A stretch of DNA of 63,300 bases. Origin: Treponema sp. (GTDB lineage Bacteria > Spirochaetota > Spirochaetia > Treponematales > Breznakiellaceae). Of this stretch, positions 9,006 through 16,641 are shown one piece after another (the stretch's first letter is position 1; the number at the start of each line of letters is the position of its first letter). The stretch spans positions 1-63,300 of the forward strand of contig WQZG01000011.1 of the NCBI GenBank assembly GCA_009780855.1. The letters run 5' to 3'. A program made the position numbers and the translations under genes. The notes beneath the pieces are model-generated. The model was not told the origin of the DNA, made no database searches, and worked only from the letters and a program-made list of their open reading frames with translations.

Positions 9006-9887
9006 ATGAAATTTTCAAACGCCAAACACACCCAGGGCGAAAACATCTTTATGATCTTCAACTATCTGCTCCTGATCCTTATCGCTTTTGCCACTTTTTA
9101 CCCGATGTTTTATGTACTTGTGGCTTCCTTCAGCAACAATTCACTGCTCATGCAGCATTCCGGCCTCCTTTTGGCGCCTACAGGCTTTAGCCTGGCGGCT
9201 TACGATAAGGTCCTTAAAAACCCCATGGTTGCCCTGGGGTACAGGAACACCCTTTTTGTGCTGATAGCCGGGGTTTTATTGGCACTTCTTATGACATCCA
9301 TCGCCGCTTACTTCCTTTCCCGCAAAAACGTGTTTTTCAAAAAACCCATAATGATGGCAATTACGTTTACAATGTTCTTCTCCGGCGGCATGATCCCGGC
9401 ATACCTCAACCTGCGGGATCTGGGCCTGACCAATAACCTCTGGGGCCTTATAATTCCGGGGATGATCAGTGTTTATAACATGATAATTTTGCGGACATCG
9501 TTCCAGCAAATACCGGAATCACTGACAGAGGCGGCTTACATAGACGGGGCCGGCCACATCCAGATACTTTTCCGCATAGTAATACCGCTCTCACAGGCGA
9601 TTCTTGCGGTAATGATCCTCTACTACGGAATCGGCATCTGGAACGCCTGGTTCTGGGCAAGCGTAATTCTGCGCAAGCGCGAGCTGTTCCCGCTGCAGGT
9701 AATCCTGCGCGAGATCCTGCTGCAAAACTCGGCCCTGGAAATGATAGACAGCAATGACCAGGAGGCCATATCGGAGACTATCAAATACGCGACAATTATT
9801 GTGGCGACAGTGCCTGTACTGTTTATTTATCCGTTTTTACAGAAATACTTTGCCAGGGGAGTCATGCTGGGCAGTATCAAGGAATAG
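9006..9887 (+). CDS. CUT1 ABC transporter permease (LplC/MalG type)
   Basis: A 293-residue second permease of the same importer, starting 12 bases after the first, with GAGGGG as ribosome site. Six hydrophobic segments are visible (IFNYLLLILIAFATFYPMFYVLVASF at the start). The family motif MFFSGGMIPAYL is present, and the EAA loop is EAAYIDGAGHIQILFRIVIPLS. The C-terminus PFLQKYFARGVMLGSIKE is the usual one for this family. The protein at 40525 is a clear paralogue. Confidence 0.92.
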   Translation: MKFSNAKHTQGENIFMIFNYLLLILIAFATFYPMFYVLVASFSNNSLLMQHSGLLLAPTGFSLAAYDKVLKNPMVALGYRNTLFVLIAGVLLALLMTSIAAYFLSRKNVFFKKPIMMAITFTMFFSGGMIPAYLNLRDLGLTNNLWGLIIPGMISVYNMIILRTSFQQIPESLTEAAYIDGAGHIQILFRIVIPLSQAILAVMILYYGIGIWNAWFWASVILRKRELFPLQVILREILLQNSALEMIDSNDQEAISETIKYATIIVATVPVLFIYPFLQKYFARGVMLGSIKE

Positions 9888-9904
9888 TGTCATTTAAGTC
9901 ATTT

Positions 9905-9986
9905 TTTGCTTGCTAAAAATGTCCATTTTTACAATATTTGCTTGCTAAAAATGTAGGTTTTGGTATTTTTTGCTTGCAAATAATGT
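9905..9986. repeat. Three direct repeats with exact 32-bp period upstream of the AAA ATPase
   Basis: TTTGCTTGCTAAAAATGT at 9905-9922 and 9937-9954, and TTTGCTTGCAAATAATGT at 9969-9986. Start-to-start distance is 32 bases both times, close to three helical turns. The last copy ends 23 bases before the ATPase ATG at 10010. Confidence 0.85.
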
Positions 9987-10009
9987 AGATTTGATCAATA
10001 ATTTCCTGT

Positions 10010-11329
10010 ATGAAACGTGAAATTTATAACGATCTAATAAAATGGAAAAATTCATCACGCCGTAAACCGCTGTTAATGTACGGCGCAAGACAGGTAGGCA
10101 AAACATGGCTGTTAAAAGAATTCGGCAGGAGTGAATATAAAGAAACCTTATACCTTAATTTTGACTCAGAAGCGGCCATACATAAATATTTCGCGGAGAA
10201 TATTTCCCCCTCTTATATAATCACCGGGCTGGAGGACCATTTTGGCAAAAAAATCATCCCGCAGGAAACTCTGATAATAATGGACGAAATCCAGGAATGC
10301 CAGCGTGCTAAAGATTCATTAAAATATTTTAATGAACAGGCTCCCCAATACCATGTCGCGACCGCCGGGAGCTTTTTGGGAATAGCAGGAGGGAAGTTTC
10401 CGGTTGGCCAGGTAAATACAATTACGCTGCGTCCTCTTTCTTTTTATGAATTTCTTGAGGCAACCGGAAATTCACTACTGCTGGAAAGTTTAAAAAAAAA
10501 TGATTTGTCAAATGCGGGAATTACCTCCGTTACCGCGGAGAAAAAACTCAAAGAATATATGTATATTGGCGGAATGCCTGAGGCAGTTAACGCATTTATA
10601 GAATCAGGCAATCTGCACGAGGCCCGCAAGGTTCAGGAAAAAATTCTAGATAATTATAAAAATGATTTTACCAAACATATAAAAGGGACAGATATTCCTA
10701 AAGTCCGCATGCTCTGGGACAGTATTCCGCTGCATCTTTCCAAAGAAAAAAAGAAATTCATGTACAGCGAAATCCGCACCGGTGCACGCGCGGCCTCTTA
10801 TGAAAACGCCCTCGACTGGCTGGTCAATACAGGTCTGGTCCATAAAATAGACAGAGTTAATACGCCAAAGCTCCCGCTGGCCGGATACGCCGACAGAGAC
10901 GCTTTTAAAATATACATGCTTGATACAGGGCTTTTATCGGCGGCCGCAGGTCTTGATATACAAACTTTTTATGAACCTGACCCGCAAGTATATAAGGAAT
11001 TCAAGGGCGCCATCGCGGAGCAGTTTGTTCTGCAGGAATTAAAGACACTGGAATCCAGATTAGCCGCAAAATTACCCATATATTACTGGGCCCGTGACGA
11101 AGGGAAAAGCGAAGTGGATTTTATTATACAATGGCGGAATGAAATCATTCCAATCGAAGTTAAATCCGGAATTAACAAGAAATCTAAAAGTCTGGAAATC
11201 TATAACAGCCTGTATAAACCGGCGCACGCTGTACGCACAACGCTCAAAAATTTTGGTATTAAAGACAATCTATGTTCAATACCGCTTTTTATGATCGCCG
11301 GTTTATTTGATTTACAGGCTCTTAATTAG
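10010..11329 (+). CDS. AAA ATPase with C-terminal DUF4143/nuclease-like domain
   Basis: A 439-residue protein of the widespread AAA_14/DUF4143 family. Walker A is GARQVGKTWL (near residue 26), Walker B is LIIMDEIQ, and a sensor-like Thr lies in HVATAGSFLG. The C-terminal part contains YYWARDEGKSEVDFIIQWRNEIIPIEVKSG. Its E-x(n)-D-x(n)-EVK layout resembles a restriction-endonuclease-like fold. The cellular role of this family is not established, and the genes are often mobile or lineage-sporadic. It is preceded by the 32-bp-period repeats and followed by a palindromic element, which suggests an acquired cassette. No obvious ribosome site precedes the ATG. Confidence 0.88.
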   Translation: MKREIYNDLIKWKNSSRRKPLLMYGARQVGKTWLLKEFGRSEYKETLYLNFDSEAAIHKYFAENISPSYIITGLEDHFGKKIIPQETLIIMDEIQECQRAKDSLKYFNEQAPQYHVATAGSFLGIAGGKFPVGQVNTITLRPLSFYEFLEATGNSLLLESLKKNDLSNAGITSVTAEKKLKEYMYIGGMPEAVNAFIESGNLHEARKVQEKILDNYKNDFTKHIKGTDIPKVRMLWDSIPLHLSKEKKKFMYSEIRTGARAASYENALDWLVNTGLVHKIDRVNTPKLPLAGYADRDAFKIYMLDTGLLSAAAGLDIQTFYEPDPQVYKEFKGAIAEQFVLQELKTLESRLAAKLPIYYWARDEGKSEVDFIIQWRNEIIPIEVKSGINKKSKSLEIYNSLYKPAHAVRTTLKNFGIKDNLCSIPLFMIAGLFDLQALN

Positions 11330-11455
11330 TGTCTGTCTACAAAGTCGGTTACTTTGTAGACAGACCTTGCATTTTTTCGCCTAAAGGCTGTAAAAATGCG
11401 ATATTTAAGGTAGTCTGTCCATAATGTGTACACATTATGGACAGACACTAATTAA
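11322..11455. repeat. 134-bp palindromic element with perfect 16-bp terminal inverted repeats
   Basis: TTAATTAGTGTCTGTC (11322-11337) and its exact complement (11440-11455) bound the element. Inside are a 15-bp perfect hairpin (11331-11365), a 34-base perfect palindrome (11413-11446) and a weaker GCATTTTT...AAAAATGC stem between them. The left end contains the stop codon of the ATPase; the right end stops 3 bases short of the next gene. It may act as a bidirectional terminator, or be a MITE/REP-like element. Confidence 0.8.
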
Positions 11456-11457
11456 AA

Positions 11458-13131
11458 CTATTTTTTTCCTATAGCGCGATCATACCCGGATTGGGTAAGA
11501 TCAAGATAACGCGACAGTCCGATTCTGTTTAATTCGGCAACATAACTGTCCCAGTCCCTTTCTATGCTTTTCTGACCCATTACAAAAGCGGCCAGGTTTT
11601 CATTAACATAGCCGTTGATGGTGTTTCTAAGGTCCATAATCTGATCAGATTCCTGGGGTGTAAACAATGTTCTGTCCACCCTGTTTGCCTGCGGAGGAGC
11701 TTTGTCCCTGTACAGGGGAACGGCTTTGGAAACCCAAAGTTCATTGTTCAGCGGATTATCCGAAGCTACCTGGCCGTCAGTCAGACCAAGGAAAAGAATA
11801 CTGGGACCGCTTGTATACCAGTGGGAATTTTGTGAGGAGCCCCAGGGCAGGATCTCGGCGACAGTCGGAGTGAAACCTTCGACACTGGATTTTTCGCCGG
11901 GCCTGGCCAAACGGTGATCAATGTCCGGGCGTCCGTACCGCGCCCATGTAGATGCGTATTCGCCGCACTGATAATCACCCAACCGGAAGGCCGCCTCCGG
12001 ATTTTTACAATCTTTGGTAATTACCCATCTGGTGCTCGGGCCCATGGGCATATAGGGAGTCCATTGTACTCCCTGCGGCCCCTTTAACGGTGTCATCGGA
12101 GTGTATTCATAACGCATAACATTGTTGGGAGCAAGCGCGCCCGCTAAACCGGCGCAAAAGAATCCGACAGTAGAAACATCTTTTTGCTCGATAACACTGC
12201 GGAGCTGACCTCCGTTTATTGTAAAGATAGTATCCAGCATTAAGCCGTCATTCATTAAGCCGTTAATGTAACGCAGCGCGTCCCTGTACGCGGGTTTGTT
12301 GTAAATAACATCGACTTTGCCGCTGTTATCTACGGTGAGCCTGTCCCTGGTATCATTATAAATAAATGCGTTAATAAGGAAATCATAAATCCTGCCGCGC
12401 TGATCGGTATTGCCGGCGGAAGGGATTTCATCCTTAATGCCGTTCTTGTTTGGATCCTTGTCGCGGAATGCTTCCAGCACTGTCCGGAATTCATCGGTTG
12501 TCGTGGGCATGTTCAGACCCAGGTTGGCAAGCCACTGCTGATTCATCCAGCCGCGCAGCGAATAAAATTCGCCGATTGATTCCTGAATGTACGGTACATA
12601 ATAAATGTTGCCGTCGGCAGAATGCAGCCAGTTCCACATATCTTTATTGGAAACTTTTTCAAGCTGCCTGGGGATTTCGTAGGCCCATTTGTCGTAATAG
12701 CTATTTAACGGTATTGCCACACCTTCTGTACCAAGCTGCAGCATGGTTTCTTCAGAAAAATTAAAGCCGACAAGTACCTCCGGCAGAACTCCTCCTCCGG
12801 CAATCATTACCATGAGTTTTTCTGTACCGGGACTGCCGTTGGGATAAATATCAAAGTTTAACTTTAGATTACCCTTCTCTTCCAGCAGCAGGGTGTAATA
12901 ATTGGTGTCATAATTTTCCACCGGGCTGGAATTCTGCGGGATGCCAAGGTTTAAAGTGATAGGCGACTTGCAGATTGGAAATACATTGGGCGCGTTAACA
13001 TTGGCCGCGGAATCGGAAACAGCGGTTTGCTGCACGCCCTGCTGCCCGCCTGCAAATACAAACGGCGCCCCGATTAAAAAAAATACAAGAAGCCCCAAAA
13101 CAGGCATCATTCCGTTCATTTGTTTTCTCAT
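11458..13131 (-). CDS. Extracellular sugar-binding protein of a CUT1 ABC transporter
   Basis: A 557-residue exported protein: MRKQMNGMMPVLGLLVFFLIGAPFVFAGG signal peptide, then a typical large CUT1 binding protein (FPICKSPITLNLGIPQN, LPEVLVGFNF, WMNQQWLANLGLNMPTTTDEF). ATG at 13131 has GGGAGAA upstream; upstream in-frame codons are not used because the operator lies there. It is a paralogue of the protein at 34831, sharing the ending QSGYDRAIGKK. No permease genes adjoin it, so its membrane partners must be shared or elsewhere. Predicted control is by the divergent LacI protein through the site at 13162. Confidence 0.9.
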   Translation of the reverse strand: MRKQMNGMMPVLGLLVFFLIGAPFVFAGGQQGVQQTAVSDSAANVNAPNVFPICKSPITLNLGIPQNSSPVENYDTNYYTLLLEEKGNLKLNFDIYPNGSPGTEKLMVMIAGGGVLPEVLVGFNFSEETMLQLGTEGVAIPLNSYYDKWAYEIPRQLEKVSNKDMWNWLHSADGNIYYVPYIQESIGEFYSLRGWMNQQWLANLGLNMPTTTDEFRTVLEAFRDKDPNKNGIKDEIPSAGNTDQRGRIYDFLINAFIYNDTRDRLTVDNSGKVDVIYNKPAYRDALRYINGLMNDGLMLDTIFTINGGQLRSVIEQKDVSTVGFFCAGLAGALAPNNVMRYEYTPMTPLKGPQGVQWTPYMPMGPSTRWVITKDCKNPEAAFRLGDYQCGEYASTWARYGRPDIDHRLARPGEKSSVEGFTPTVAEILPWGSSQNSHWYTSGPSILFLGLTDGQVASDNPLNNELWVSKAVPLYRDKAPPQANRVDRTLFTPQESDQIMDLRNTINGYVNENLAAFVMGQKSIERDWDSYVAELNRIGLSRYLDLTQSGYDRAIGKK

Positions 13132-13161
13132 AAAAAATTCTCCCTTTTTTAAGTTGATAAT

Positions 13162-13177
13162 GTGGTGACGTTGCCAC
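13162..13177. promoter_or_regulatory. LacI-family operator, binding-protein side
   Basis: GTGGTGACGTTGCCAC, a near-palindrome with the central CG typical of LacI-family sites. It shares the half-site CGTTGCCA with the site at 13318 and lies just downstream of the minus-strand promoter. Confidence 0.7.
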
Positions 13178-13188
13178 ATTTATTCATC

Positions 13189-13218
13189 ATAATAATATCA
13201 GACAATCATTAATGTCAA
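13189..13218 (-). promoter_or_regulatory. Promoter of the 11458-13131 binding-protein gene
   Basis: TTGACA (13218-13213), 18-base spacer, TATTAT (13194-13189) on the minus strand, followed at once by the operator. Confidence 0.65.
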
Positions 13219-13285
13219 GAAAATTCCGCATAAAATTCTAAAAAAATTGTAATATTTTTTATGGCTGTCCGGTAGTTTACAGGCA

Positions 13286-13313
13286 TTGACAAATTTAAAA
13301 GGAAGTTTATAAT
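13286..13313 (+). promoter_or_regulatory. Promoter of the lacI-type gene
   Basis: Consensus TTGACA (13286-13291), 16-base spacer, TATAAT (13308-13313), with the operator starting 5 bases later. Confidence 0.8.
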
Positions 13314-13317
13314 AAAA

Positions 13318-13333
13318 ATGGCATCGTTGCCAT
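13318..13333. promoter_or_regulatory. LacI-family operator, autoregulatory side
   Basis: ATGGCATCGTTGCCAT, a palindrome with one central mismatch pair, covering the expected transcription start of the regulator. It matches the divergent site at 13162 (TGGNNNCGTTGCCA in common). Confidence 0.75.
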
Positions 13334-13347
13334 AAAAAAGAAAAAAT

Positions 13348-14367
13348 GTGAAAAGAACTACCATTGAAGACATAGCCAAAAAAACAAATCTCTCAAATTC
13401 TACGGTTGCCAGAGCCATTAACAACAGCGGCTACATTTCAAAAATCAACCGGGAAAAAATCGAACAGGCAATAGAAGAGTTAAATTATACACCCAATAAA
13501 CTTGCCCAGGGATTAAGAAAAGAGCATACAATGACACTTGGTCATATTATGCCGGTATCAATTCTGAATCCGTTTTATTCACTAATCGCGCGCAATATAG
13601 AGGAAAACGCCAGAAGATTAAAATACAGTATTTTTACAAAATTTTGTTACACCAGTGACGAAAACATTAACGCTGAGGTAAAGGATCTTATGGGCAGTAT
13701 GGTAGAAGGAATAATTTTAACTTCCCTTCCGTCCAATATAAACTTTGAAATTCTGGCAAATTATAAAATACCTCTTGTTTTTATTGAGAGAACCGGGAAT
13801 CTAAAAAAAGAAAATATAACAAACGCAGACATTATATTACTAAACTCTTTTAAGGGATCTTTTGACGCTACCGATATGCTGATAAAATACGGACATAAAC
13901 GAATTGCATACGTCGGACCTTTGCCGACAGGCGGCCCGGAGCTGGAAAGATACGAAGGATATGCGCAAGCAATCAAAAATGCTTTTGGAGAGCTGTCTCC
14001 CAAATATATATTCCATGCAAAAAATTACCTGATGGAATATGGCTACGCGGCCGCTGCCGATGTTTTTAACGCCCGTCCAAAACCGACTGCCATTTATTGC
14101 AGCTCTGATATGCTTGTTGTGGGAATAATGCAGTACCTTTACGAAAAAAAAATCAAGGTTCCCGATGATATTTCTGTTATAGGATACGACAATACCTACT
14201 CTACCTGGCTGCCGCCAAAAATCACCGCAGTCGCAAACAATTATGACGAGATAGGCAGAAACGCAGTAGAAATGATAGTAAACCGAATCATAGATGGATA
14301 TTCAGACAATAATGAATTAATAATTGACCCGTATATTATTGACAGGAACTCGGTGAAAAAAAATTAA
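13348..14367 (+). CDS. LacI-family transcriptional regulator
   Basis: A 339-residue repressor. The N-terminal helix-turn-helix TTIEDIAKKTNLSNSTVARAINNSGYISKINREKI is followed by the hinge, then a periplasmic-binding-protein-like sensor domain (TLGHIMPVSILNPFYSLIARNIEENA; IAYVGPLPTGGPELERYEGY; ISVIGYDNTYSTWLPPKITAV). The start is GTG at 13348, because the ATG two bases earlier is followed by a stop. It is inferred to repress itself and the divergent sugar-binding-protein gene through two matching operators. The inducer is probably the sugar bound by that protein or a breakdown product. The gene is more AT-rich than the glycosidases nearby. Confidence 0.92.
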   Translation: MKRTTIEDIAKKTNLSNSTVARAINNSGYISKINREKIEQAIEELNYTPNKLAQGLRKEHTMTLGHIMPVSILNPFYSLIARNIEENARRLKYSIFTKFCYTSDENINAEVKDLMGSMVEGIILTSLPSNINFEILANYKIPLVFIERTGNLKKENITNADIILLNSFKGSFDATDMLIKYGHKRIAYVGPLPTGGPELERYEGYAQAIKNAFGELSPKYIFHAKNYLMEYGYAAAADVFNARPKPTAIYCSSDMLVVGIMQYLYEKKIKVPDDISVIGYDNTYSTWLPPKITAVANNYDEIGRNAVEMIVNRIIDGYSDNNELIIDPYIIDRNSVKKN

Positions 14368-14527
14368 ATAATATGGATTTTACGGTATTTGAAACAGAGT
14401 TCTGCGTAAACTCATCTATAACTTAATTATCCGTTACGTTACGACATAATGCGCGTTATAGACTTTCTCACCATTTTAATATAAATTTCAAAAAACTATT
14501 CAGAAACCAAAATTTGGGAGGATTTCG

Positions 14528-15443
14528 GTGAATTTAATATCCCGAAGACTGGTTAAACCGGTCTATAAAAGGCAACAATTCCTTCTTTCTTTTATTAAGG
14601 CATTAAATGAACCTTTAACTACTGTTGATTTCCAGAAATTGTTGTTTCTATGTATTACTCAAAATAGCCTCTACTATTATGATTTTGTGCCTAATTTTTA
14701 CGGATGCTTTTCTTTTCAGGCAGGAAAAGACATAAGTATCTTACAATCTATGAGCTGGCTGGCTGACTAACAACAGCGACAAAATACGTTATGCCGGAGA
14801 GGAAAGATCAGTTGATACAAGCTTTCTTCTTGAAAAGTTTGAAATTTCCATTTTAAACCAATTACCTAAAGTCAGAGGTAACCAGCTTGGGAAACTGGTT
14901 TATGAACAATACCCTTACTATGCTATAAATAGCCAAACAGCAGCATCTATTATGGAGATGGAAGGTATTGCCCGAATAAAAGCGGTAAAAGAACAGCTTA
15001 GGCAGACTGAGCAGATACTTTTTACTATTGGGTATGAAGGGTTATCAATTGAAAATTATCTTAATACACTCATCAAAAATGATGTCCATGTGTTATGCGA
15101 TGTGAGGAACAATCCTTTCAGCCGTAAGTTTGGTTTTTCCAAAAATAATCTACAAGAATACCTAAAAAACGTTTGTATTGAATATGTTCATCTGCCGGAA
15201 TTAGGTATAAGTTCGGAAAAAAGGAATAATTTCAATTCAGATAAAGATTATAGGAATCTTTTTATTGATTATAAATTATCCCTTTCAAAGCGACAGGATA
15301 ATATTGATCGCATTTACCAATTATTACAGACTAAAACCAGAATTGTCCTCGCTTGTTTTGAACACGATCCTTCATATTGTCACCGACATATAATTCGGGA
15401 TTATCTTAAAGAAAAATATTATGTGAATACAGTGGATTTGTGA
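14528..15443 (+). pseudogene. DUF488 protein with N-terminal extra domain, frameshifted by a 4-bp duplication
   Basis: Starts with GTG at 14528 after a strong GGGAGGA site. The first 80 codons give a helical domain (VDFQKLLFLCITQNS...YYDFVPNFYGCFSFQ) that recalls Panacea/SocA-type domains, a tentative link. At GCTGGCTGGCTG (about 14756-14767) the word GGCT is repeated once too often. The frame then hits TAA at 14768. Taking out 4 bases restores LTNNSDK and an open frame into a complete DUF488 domain (ILFTIGYEGLSIENYLN, VLCDVRNNPFSRKFGFSK, LACFEHDPSYCHRHII) ending at 15443, about 303 residues in total. The function of DUF488 is unsettled. It overlaps the next gene by TGATG, so the two were one operon. 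Confidence 0.85.
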
Positions 15444-16270
15444 TGGAACGCAAACGGGTATATATAACTGTTAAAACTTATCCAACCCTCTCAGAAAAGT
15501 ATGACGAATTGGTATGTACTGCCGGGGTTTGCGAAGACGGTTCATGGATACGCCTCTACCCGCTCCCTTTTCGTAAACTAGACAATGAGCAAAAATATAA
15601 AAAATGGCAATGGATCGAAGCTGATGTAGAAAAGAACACTTCAGATTTTCGACCAGAAAGCTATAAGGTATTAAACATCGATTCTATAAAAATTTTCCCA
15701 AAGGGAAGTTCAAATGTCAACTGGGAAGAGCAGAAACGTTTGTTATTCAAAACAGAAAAGATATTTACTAATCTTACTGAAATAATTAAGATTGCAAAAA
15801 AGCCGCCATATAAATCATTGGTAATATTTAAACCAACCAAGATTCATGATTTCTATGCAGAACCTACTGACAGGGATTGGCCGAAAGATAAACTTGATCG
15901 CATAAAAGAGAAAGCTAAACAACTATCATTATTACAAACGTCTGAAGAGGTAATAGAAGAATTCAAAGTCGTCCAAAAATTACCGTATACATTTAAATAA
16001 AGGTTTGAAGATAAAGAAGGTAAAAAATCCAATCTTATGATTGAAGATTGGGAGGTAGGAGCATTATATCTGAACTGCCTACGAAATGCCGATGGTGATG
16101 AAAGAAAAGCATTAGAAAAGGTCAGAGAGAGATACCGGAACGATTTTACGAAGAAAGATTTATACTTCATTTTGGGAACCAGAAAAAGCGATCATCATTT
16201 GGCGTTGAATCCATTTAGTATAGTTGGGGTGTTCTATCCACCTTTAGACCTGCAGGGGAAATTATTTTAA
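15443..16270 (+). pseudogene. Conserved hypothetical partner of DUF488, interrupted by an in-frame stop
   Basis: ATG at 15443 overlaps the stop of the DUF488 gene. The first 185 codons (MERKRVYITVKTYPTLSEKYDELVCTAGVCEDGSWIRLYPLPFRKL...) end at TAA 15998-16000 in TTTAAATAAAGG. The same frame then stays open to 16270 and reads like the rest of the same protein (RFEDKEGKKSNLMIEDWEVGALYLN...KDLYFILGTRKSDHHLALNPFSIVGVFYPP). A single base change therefore seems to have cut a 275-residue protein. I recognise it as a conserved companion of DUF488 proteins but know no function. Alternatively the short product is still made, or the stop is read through. Confidence 0.8.
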
Positions 16271-16351
16271 ACAAGGCCATATTGAAAAATAATTAAAAAA
16301 ACCTCTTGATCAATTAATAAGATCCATAATAAAATAATTGCTGCGCAAACC

Positions 16352-16424
16352 GGGGAATTAGCTCAGTTGGTAGAGCGATAGGTTCGCAATCTATAGGCCA
16401 GGGGTTCGAATCCCCTATTCTCCA
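16352..16424 (+). tRNA. tRNA-Ala(CGC)
   Basis: A full cloverleaf: acceptor GGGGAAT/ATTCTCC with the G3-U70 pair that marks alanine tRNAs, D arm GCTC/GAGC, anticodon stem ATAGG/TCTAT around TTCGCAA (anticodon CGC), T arm AGGGG-TTCGAAT-CCCCT and discriminator A. CCA is not encoded. Its last 18 bases recur at 16614-16631. Confidence 0.95.
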
Positions 16425-16486
16425 GAGAACTAATTACAGCCCAAATAATTAACAATTTGGTTAAGTTAATAATGAGCGGTAAGAAC

Positions 16487-16631
16487 GGGGATTCGAACCG
16501 GAGTGCCGTGCCCTGGAAAAGCGTAAGCTTTGCAAGGGCTGCGGCGCAGGGACGTGCGCCGCAAGGCACGCAGGCGGGCTGGAGGCCGTTTGCAGGAGCA
16601 AATGGCCGGAAACCGAATCCCCTATTCTCCA
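16487..16631. repeat. GC-rich multi-hairpin element ending in a copy of the tRNA-Ala 3' end
   Basis: CGAATCCCCTATTCTCCA (16614-16631) repeats the last 18 bases of the tRNA (16407-16424). GGGGATTCG (16487-16495) is its partial inverse, closing a stem with CGAATCCCC. Inside lie CGTGC...GCACG and GGCCGTTTGC-AGGA-GCAAATGGCC hairpins. No reading frame of note. It could be the scar of an element that used the tRNA 3' end as attachment site, or a dispersed structured repeat. It ends 10 bases before the GH127 start. Confidence 0.65.
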
Positions 16632-16641
16632 AAGAAAAAAA

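Noticed and set aside
9905-9986. Possible CRISPR array
   Set aside because: Only three short repeats of 18 bases with 14-base spacers, no cas genes, and the array ends at a gene start.
16425-16641. Integron attC site
   Set aside because: The region is hairpin-rich, but the required GTTRRRY/RYYYAAC ends are not arranged correctly and no integrase is present.
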